Below are positions 16,021-64,000 of a stretch of 64,000 bases of DNA, in pieces. The stretch is from Cristatella mucedo (lineage: Eukaryota; Bryozoa; Phylactolaemata; Cristatellidae). Below the pieces are notes generated by a model. It made no database searches. It was not told the DNA's origin and was given only the letters and a program-made list of their open reading frames with translations. Position numbers and translations under genes: made by a program. The stretch lies in the NCBI GenBank assembly GCA_009760855.2, contig WPIO01000022.1, positions 5,408,501 to 5,472,500 of the forward strand, written 5' to 3'. Each line of letters opens with the position of its first letter. Within the stretch, counting starts at the first letter, position 1.

Positions 16021-18448
16021 GTCTATCGCCCACATTCGTTGCTGATGCTCTTAACTATTTAATTGTCATGTCGAGGCGAACGTGGACAATACACGTTCGC
16101 TGTCTCCGGTTTTGCATCGTTGCTGGGATAAACTGACGTATTTTTCCAAGATAACGCCGCCGTTCTGCTACATTTCGATGCAAGGCAGATACTGCAAGTT
16201 CCTAGTTGCCAGTCGATGGAGCGAGCTGCTTCGTGGAGGCTGCCTTGACTATCCCGACTAGCTATGCATATCGATCTTTTGCAGGAGGACGCCATCTGAC
16301 AGACATTCAGGCTGCGGTTGGCTTAGTCTTATTTACCATTTTCTCACCCTCTCGATCTCTGCAGTTCTCTGCTCCGCGAATAGGGCCGTCCGTACACAGA
16401 TTTATTGGGCGAAATAAAGCCCGAATTTTAGGTGACATTCTACTTGATTGAAATCCAAGGAGAAATGTGCTTTGGGACTCAAGACAGGATTAACGTACAG
16501 CGAATTCACCATAGCTAGCCCACGGCGTCAGCTAGGATTATGCAGATTTTTTATGAGCCCCAGCTTGAGCATGCCAAACTTGTCACGAGTAGTTTTCCAA
16601 AAATTAGCTACATTATGGACTTTGAGTCGTACGTCCGGCTCCAATAGACCGAGACCTGACTAAACGTCTCCATTCCCGAAGGTATGACCACCGAGGGACT
16701 GACTGTAAACCCTTTTGAAAACTCGCAGCAAGCCTGCCTGTTACCTGACCTCATCCGGGTCAATAAAGGCTGGCTCTAATTGACTGCCTACACGTTCGCC
16801 CCTTTTGAAGCTCTTGTGACTTGACTGTGAGGCTTGGCAGTGTCAGCAAGGCGATCGATCGATTGCCGTATCTCTCTCACAATAACGATGGCTTTATTTC
16901 ACAGCTGGGATACAGGTGCTGAGCCGACATACAAGCCACCACTACTATCCTCGAACTCGTCAGATCTTTCGCGTGCACTGCTTGGCAGTGCTTATGCTGG
17001 CATGGACCCACTCCCCCACCCCACCAGAACTGGAGGTGGGTTAGTGCAATACTACAGGGGAGGGGTAGGACGCAAGGTATAGAGTAGCTCCTTACCTTTT
17101 TCTCCAACGATTGGCTACACTTCCGACTTGTGCAGCTCCGATCACAAGAAAATGATTAGCGCTCAGCATTTCTCGCAACTAGCAGTCTAGTAACATCGAA
17201 TCGAGGGCCCCTTACACATACTCTTGGCAAGTGCGCGAACACACACACACTGGCTGCTTCCCGGTGAGGTCCCACAACAGCTGACCTACACCTAGCTGCA
17301 CGTCTACGATTGTTGAGAAAGCACTTAGCCGGGCCGGAACTTGCTCAGTTATTGACATTGGAGGTTCGGCAAACACCGGGATAGAATTATCGGCAAGATA
17401 AAAAAGCGTTGCAAGGGATTCAACAACGCATACGGCTAGACACCTTAAAGCACCTGCACACTCCAGTAAGCTCACAAGAAACTGGATTATATTATTAGCT
17501 CAAATCCAGGATTTCGCATTTGAGACAAGACTTGTCATTATTTCTGTTTTTGAAGGGTACATTAAACCGAAACGTCAGACAATCCGAAAGCAGAATCTTT
17601 TGATTGTGAATTCTACTGTTGGCTTGTTTAAACTTCATGGACGATATTTCGCGAGGGATAATGCTTTGCTCATGCTATCACATATCAGCCATGATGCGAC
17701 TGATAGGCTATTTCTTCTTGCAAATCTCACAGTGCTGGGGAAAGGGCCTTGATCTTAAGACTTGCAATATTCTTTTGCCAGACTTTGGAAACAATGTAAA
17801 GTGCTCATTCCATAGAGAAAATTCAAGACCAAGTAGCTGGTTGTCAAGGCCAAGTTATTTGCAACCACGATACACTTGCAGCTGCTCGGACTTTGGAACC
17901 CTGCTTGGTTTCACCAGGATCTACCATTCCACACCGAGGCGATCATGTGCAGTGATGTACGCTTTTTTTATATACAGGATCAAAAGTAGCACACCATGCC
18001 AAGTAGTGCCTGCATTTCAGATTGCTAAACGAGCGCAGCAGGAGGGTCCAGGCAGAGTAGCGTACCAAGTTGGATTCTGTTCACATTCAACAAGCTACTG
18101 CTCCGCAGCTGTAGCCACCTAAACATCCAGCAAAAGCAACCAATCATTTGATAAAAGCTACCAACGTTCACACACAAAATGAATGTTTGTCTCGTAAAGA
18201 GCACGGGCTGTGGAGATCGGCCCTGGGTGTGCATGATGCCGTTGGTTAAGTAATAACGCTGGGATGGCTACGACCGGTCCACTTTTCCAAGTTTGAGACC
18301 TCCAGCGCGATGCTGACAAGTGGACGCAAGACGACCTATGAAAATCATAAGCCAGAAACGAGTCAGTTTGGAGGGCAAGGTGCACAGATGTACTGGCAAA
18401 ACAAATACTGTCCCATTTAGTTCAAGTACTGTCACATTCACAAATATC

Positions 18449-18451
<3 letters not shown>
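16021..18451. other. Intergenic sequence without recognised gene
   Basis: A 167-codon open frame at 17,619-18,122 resembles no family and starts at a non-ATG codon; I regard it as chance. The interval is mostly AT-leaning unique-looking DNA. Confidence 0.3.

Positions 18452-18510
<59 letters not shown>
18452..18510. repeat. (TA)n microsatellite
   Basis: About 55 bp of alternating TA, with one G substitution near the right end. Confidence 0.95.
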
Positions 18511-18511
<1 letters not shown>

Positions 18512-18879
18512 GCTATTGCCGAACTTCTTAGCAAGCAGACACTGCTACAGCTGCAAAGCTCCTCTGCCATAACGCGAGCTCGAAGTGCCTACCCTTACAG
18601 CATATGCACAGATATAACAAGGGATGATCTTTAAGAGGGCTTTGAGCCTGGCGACAAACCTACTACGCCCCGAGCCCACAGGTGAGACCTGACAGCAGGA
18701 AGTGCCCACAACTGAAAGTGCAAACAACAGGAAGTGTATATGGGACTCGAACGAACTCTGCTCCACGATTTCTGCTGCTCGGTTACGAATGGCACGGCTC
18801 TGGCGGGTAGCGTCTCGCAGCTGTGCAGCAGAAGCGAGTAGCTCGACAGTGAAGCTCGCGGGCGTTTGGGAGGCAAGCA

Positions 18880-18881
<2 letters not shown>

Positions 18882-18959
<78 letters not shown>
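18882..18959. repeat. (AG)n microsatellite
   Basis: About 78 bp of perfect AG in GC-rich surroundings. Confidence 0.95.
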
Positions 18960-18964
<5 letters not shown>

Positions 18965-20734
18965 AAGCAGTAGCTTTTGCGGTAAAGTGGGCTACCACCT
19001 TCAAGCGCTGCTGCCACCGCTGTCGGCTAGCGAGGCAGCAAGGAAGGCAGTAAGCAGCTAGTAAGAATTTGGGGGGAGCTTTCGTCTGTCCAGTTCGGAA
19101 AGAGTAAACAGGCCGGAGGCAGCCAGCAGCTCCGATGGCCAGAGCAGGAGGCCAAAGGACAAACACCCTGCCAAGGTAACTGGGAGCCCCTGAGCAGCTG
19201 ACCTGGCTGACCCGACGGCTGTCGAGCTGCCTGCAGGCTGGAGGCCCTCGACTCAGGGCCACAGGGTCTGAATGAATGTGACCTCTGACAGTGACAGTGG
19301 GCAGACCAGCCGGGCAGCAGGTCGGCTGATCAGTCACAAGCCTCTGTTCTTAGAATCGCTTAATTTCGCCCTCGTGCCGAACTCGGTAACGTGGCTTAGA
19401 AGCCAGCCGAGCAGGCTAATCAGCTAACATGTGCATGTTATGGAGCCCCGGGGCTCCGCTTCTGGGCAGCTTCGGTGACCTCTCCTGCACCCTACCCATC
19501 CCCATCAAGAGTTCTCCGACTAGACTGCCATACTCTCGGTTTGCTCTCGGACGAGCTAGCTGAGACGGCAAGGACAAACAACAGGACCAGCAGTTGCACG
19601 GGTCTGGGGGTCCTGGTGGCCCAAAGTTTCACGACGGCAGCCGGCCATTGGGGGGAGGGGGGCCGGGTGGAAGTAGGGGATCGCTGCTCGCGATCGTCTG
19701 CTGTTCGTGACAGTCACGTGAGCATCACGAGACTGGGTGGGCGGCCTACCAGCCTGCTAGCCAGAGCCAGCCGCTCTGCTGCTGCCTCCTACACGGCCAG
19801 TGGTTTATTGCAGAGGCAAAAGGGAGATAGAGCAGCTTTAGCGCCCTGATGCCAGGCGAGGTGCACACCAACGGCTGCGTGGCAGCAGTGCTCGAGACTC
19901 GCACGGGCTTGCAGTGCAGTGGCAGGCGACGAGGCGTCTAGAAAAGGACGGCTGGCTGAGAGTGCCTAGACAGACTGGCATCCTGATCGGCAATGACTAC
20001 ATGACGCGATCTGAGAGCCAGGTCCTCACTACCGGACGATGCCAGATACCCGCAGGCAATGTTAAGAAAGTTGCGCTGAGAGCAAAGCGGCTCTGATCAG
20101 CAGCTAGTCGCTCGGTGCCTGACACAGTTGGCTAGGGGCCATAACGGAGAGATACCGTCAGCTGCTAGGTACTTCATTGCCGTGAAGGTCGGTTTCATCT
20201 GCTTGGGACGTGGGCCCGACTAAGCCGGCGGTCATGCTCGCCTTACGCTGCACTTCCAGTAACGATCGCGTCATCAAGAGAATGCTCGAGCATTGAATGG
20301 CTGGCCTGGCAGGCAGCCATAGGGAGTCAAGCACATGCCGAGCTGCATGCTGGCTGCCTCTCTCGAAAGGCGTCCGTGCTGGCCCCTGCTCGGCATGGGC
20401 AGGCAGCCAAACCAGTCTCCTCCCTGGTAAAGCCAAGCCGGGGCTGGCGATCTGCCAGAGCTGAGGGCTACCTCAGCTGTTCAACCGTCGAGCTGTGGCC
20501 AAGAGCACCACAGAAGCTGGGTGGTGGGAGGTGAGGGCCGGTGGGGGGTTTATAGGTTGGTAAATGGCTGGGGGGGGAGAGATGGGTGAGAGGGAGGTGA
20601 AGGAAAAGAAAAAACCCTACTGCTACTGCTGCTGCTGCCCCACTGCTGCCTAAACGGCATGTTGTGGAATACGGGTAAGGCTTTTAGTATCATCAGCGCT
20701 TGTTTTGTTGCACAGGGGCCCCCTGGGGGGGGGG
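18960..20734. other. GC-rich intergenic stretch without recognised gene
   Basis: Several runs of G (for example near 20,570 and 20,725) and dense overlapping open frames reflect composition. No protein-family resemblance or exon-like structure was found. Confidence 0.3.
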
Positions 20735-21000
20735 CATGCTGTGCAGGTCCTAGGCTGTGGAACCTGCTTCCAAAATTCTTACGAAACGACACTTATTTGT
20801 CTGCTGCGATTGCTGGCACATCTTTATAGCAGCCCACGATCTGCTACGTCCACACTACCCACTACCTCAACTGCTCTCCTGACTCAGCTATGCTTCTCAC
20901 TCTTTTTGTTGCATGAAATGAAGTCTGTCGGCTACAGAATGTCTACCGAAAGCCGCTTAGGCTTTGAGTGTGCTGTGGAAAACTCTCCCGCGTACGGTCA
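20735..21000 (+). mobile_element. CR1/L2-like retrotransposon B, 3' end fragment
   Basis: It starts at ggtcctaggctgtggaac, the codons for GPRLWN in this family, and runs into the 3' region with gtctgtcggctacagaatg, parallel to the copy at 44,430-44,660. A shorter related piece lies at 21,400-21,510. Confidence 0.7.
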
Positions 21001-21609
21001 CTACGACCGCACGGCCACTACTACCGTGCTTGCTTCTTTGCGCTCGAAACCTCCGGCTCCCTAGCACGGTCCTCCCACTGGGCACACAATGATTGCAGCC
21101 GAGCAGACAAGCCTGACACAGCTGCTGCCACATTGCAGCTCCATCGTTCGCTGACAGCCGAATCCGAAATCAGGCACCGACAACGGCAGCACGGGCAGCC
21201 GACAGAGACTGCTAAACCTCTTCCACCCAGCCCTCCCCCGAAGCAATAAACCGAACAAAAGTTCCAAAGAGCATTAGATGCTGCCTTCCTAAACAGCTCG
21301 GTCCGAATGAAAAAAGATGTGGGCAAAGAGTCAAAGGAAGGCCCTGCTGTCGAGCCCTCCAACAGTCTGACTTCCTGCTGCCAGTGACAGTGACACATCC
21401 CGACCCTAGTGACTCAGCTGCGCTTCACGCTTTCTCTTTGTTGGGCAAGTTGCAGTGTGGGTTTACGCATTGAGTGTGCCATAGCTGAAAGCTTTCCAGC
21501 ACGATGGATGCCCAGTTGGTATTTGTGGCTTGGCGGAGCTACAGATAAAGGTACAAACAATTTCGACTGCCCGGCAGCTGGGTGGGCATAGCGAGCAGCT
21601 GCAAGAGCG

Positions 21610-21700
21610 CTGTGAGTCTAGCACCGGCTTGTGTGCAAGCACAGCTCACTCACACTTCGGAGGTAGTGGGTTCAAATCTCGAGGAGGGCTCAACCGATCG
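21610..21700 (+). repeat. tRNA-like SINE head (single)
   Basis: Contains gtgggttcaaatctcgagg, close to the B box of tRNA promoters, about 35 bp after a weak A-box-like stretch. The body that follows does not match the other SINE copies in the window. It does not fold into a convincing tRNA, so it is called a repeat rather than a tRNA gene. Confidence 0.35.
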
Positions 21701-22039
21701 TACTTTCATTCAAACGCTACGATATTCCTCTGGGACGCAGCTTAGTGCATACAAGCATTCCTTGGGCGAGAGAAAAATCCACGTACCCATCATTGGGATC
21801 ACGATGTAACCTCAAATGGTTCACTGGTTTATGGACTACTAGCTTAACAGAAGAATTTCACCAGAATATAGGATTTGCCAGAGCAATAGCTGTAACCAGT
21901 ATCTGGAGCATTTTCTGACCTGTCAAGATCGCCATTTTCGATTATTATTTTGTGGCACCGTCTGGAGCTCAAGTAAGATCTAATGGCTGCACAAAGTATC
22001 CCCTCTCTCAGAATGTATCTGAACAACCGCTACAGGCAT

Positions 22040-22620
22040 TTTCTTTGCAACCATCAAAGGTTTGAAGAACGCTATATTGAGCATGCTTAACAGAATTTCT
22101 GACATGCTTTGAAACAATGCAGGAAATTGATAAGGGAGTGGACATAAAACCACTCAGAAGTGGTACTTAATTAACAAGAATGAATTAATTCCCTGAACAT
22201 TTTCCCCAGGTCTTAACTCTCTCTTTGGTTTGCCAAATGCATGTGCTAAATTGAACTACCTACATTGTCTTGATGGAAACTTTTGAATACATGCAGATCA
22301 CCATGACTTTGACAGCTCATGTGTCTTCCAAGACTTCTGTAGCAGCATTATACGGCTTCACAGCTCTTTTATTCATACGAAAACGTATTTGGCAGTTTTC
22401 TTGCTCTTACAGCACTAGCAATTCCTTGCACAGCCTCGAATCAGATGTAGCCAGTCACTAAGATGTAGTTTTTGAGAGGAGGATACTTGGCAAATCCAAA
22501 GATTCTTACTTTATCGTACTCTAACGGTGCTACACGAAAAATATCCTTCGAAAACCACAGCTATTTCAGAACCTACTCAAAACTGCATGATCCAAAGAGT
22601 GCAAAGGGTTTTTGGGATAG
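22040..22620. repeat. Dispersed AT-rich repeat C, copy 1
   Basis: Aligns by eye over most of its length with 48,340-48,910 and in part with 49,880-50,090. Landmarks are gccaaatgcatgt, aacttctgtag, and ggcaaatccaaa followed by gtgctaca. No open frame persists between copies. Orientation is arbitrary because neither end nor coding strand is recognisable. Its right edge is close to the CA/GA array. Confidence 0.55.
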
Positions 22621-22636
22621 CACTGTATATATGTGT

Positions 22637-63489
<40,853 letters not shown>

Positions 63490-63565
63490 GCCGGGTCTTA
63501 GTCAAGGTTTAAGTGCTCTCACTCCCTGATCCGGGTCTTATGTTCGAGTCCTGCAGCAGGCAACT
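63490..63565 (+). repeat. tRNA-like SINE head
   Basis: cttagtcaaggtttaag (A-box-like) and tatgttcgagtcctgcag (B box) are spaced as in tRNA promoters. It adjoins, end to end, the antisense 3' end of retrotransposon B. Confidence 0.45.
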
Positions 63566-64000
63566 TATCTCGGTCTGTAACTCCACAAAGCTACATGGAC
63601 TAAGTGAGTGTTGCACTGGAGTTTTCAAAGGCGCATTTAAAGCGTCACCAGCTTTCGGCATACCGTTGCTGAGTCAGAACGGCAATCGAGAGATAAAGAG
63701 TAGCATGGGAATAGCAGCTCAGGACCGCTGAAAAGCGGGTGCCGCAGCCGGTAGCAGGAGAGATGCGTAATTGCATAAGAGTCGTAGGAAGTCAGTTCCA
63801 CAACCTAGGACCTGCAGAGCAAAAGCTTTTCTGTCACCAAAAACAGTCTTTAAGCGAAAGAATGGACCAGGAAATGTATTGTCCACGTAGGACCGGAGGA
63901 CACGAGGAGGCTGAAACTGGTGCAGCAGGCCAGCTTGTTATTGAGCCAAGCCATAGCGGGCCTGGCGGTCAGAAGAATTTTTACCTGTGTCTGTTGATCA
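63555..64000 (-). mobile_element. CR1/L2-like retrotransposon B, 3' end, running off the window
   Basis: ctgtaactccacaaagct at the terminus, then gtagcaggagag, ctaggacctgcagagc and tattgtccacgtaggacc in the same order as 12,625-12,990. It continues past 64,000. Confidence 0.7.

Noticed and set aside
17619-18122. 167-codon open frame
   Set aside because: Non-ATG start, Cys/Ser-rich, no motif, signal peptide or splice context.

Overview
The window is animal (metazoan) nuclear DNA, probably from an invertebrate. Three animal-type genes are split by GT-AG introns, and long perfect dinucleotide arrays, tRNA-derived SINE-like repeats and many decayed CR1/L2-like non-LTR retrotransposon copies surround them. 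Nothing prokaryotic is present: there are no operons, rRNA or CRISPR. The species cannot be named from the sequence alone.

Layout. (1) At about 1.5-1.7 kb, on the minus strand, one exon encodes a CHERP-like SURP domain; the gene runs off the left edge. (2) From 5.3 to 7.9 kb the DNA is GC-rich and promoter-like. It leads into a complete nine-coding-exon MAPK-interacting kinase gene (MNK1/2 type) on the plus strand at 7883-10743, with a poly(A) signal at 11228. All splice phases agree and give 508 codons plus stop. (3) From 11.3 to 24 kb there is no recognisable gene, only repeats. (4) From 62,768 down to 24,140, on the minus strand, eight exons of phosphoglucomutase (PGM1 type) could be joined in phase into 541 codons, covering every catalytic motif. 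Only the last short C-terminal exon was not found. The introns range from 97 bp to 14.9 kb and hold most of the mobile DNA. (5) From 62.8 to 64 kb is the region upstream of phosphoglucomutase, ending in another retrotransposon 3' end.

Mobile DNA. Two CR1/L2-like lineages are recognisable. Lineage A ends in an ATT-rich tail. Its best copy, 53,060-54,520, has an RT domain with FYADD broken by one frameshift. Lineage B ends in a different 3' UTR and is present in about ten pieces. There are also two tRNA-headed SINE-like families, a Tc1-like transposase remnant, a dispersed AT-rich repeat in three copies, and a pair of about 390-bp elements, roughly 97% identical, that each run into a GA array. 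One of that pair sits inside a lineage A copy.

The three genes have no obvious joint function. CHERP (RNA processing), MNK (phosphorylation of eIF4E) and PGM (glucose-1-phosphate/glucose-6-phosphate interconversion) are housekeeping or signalling genes. The CHERP fragment and MNK are divergent, and MNK and PGM are convergent. The most interesting observations concern splice-site architecture in PGM (a minisatellite forming branch-point/polypyrimidine units, and a duplicated 3' splice site) and the GA-tailed repeat pair.
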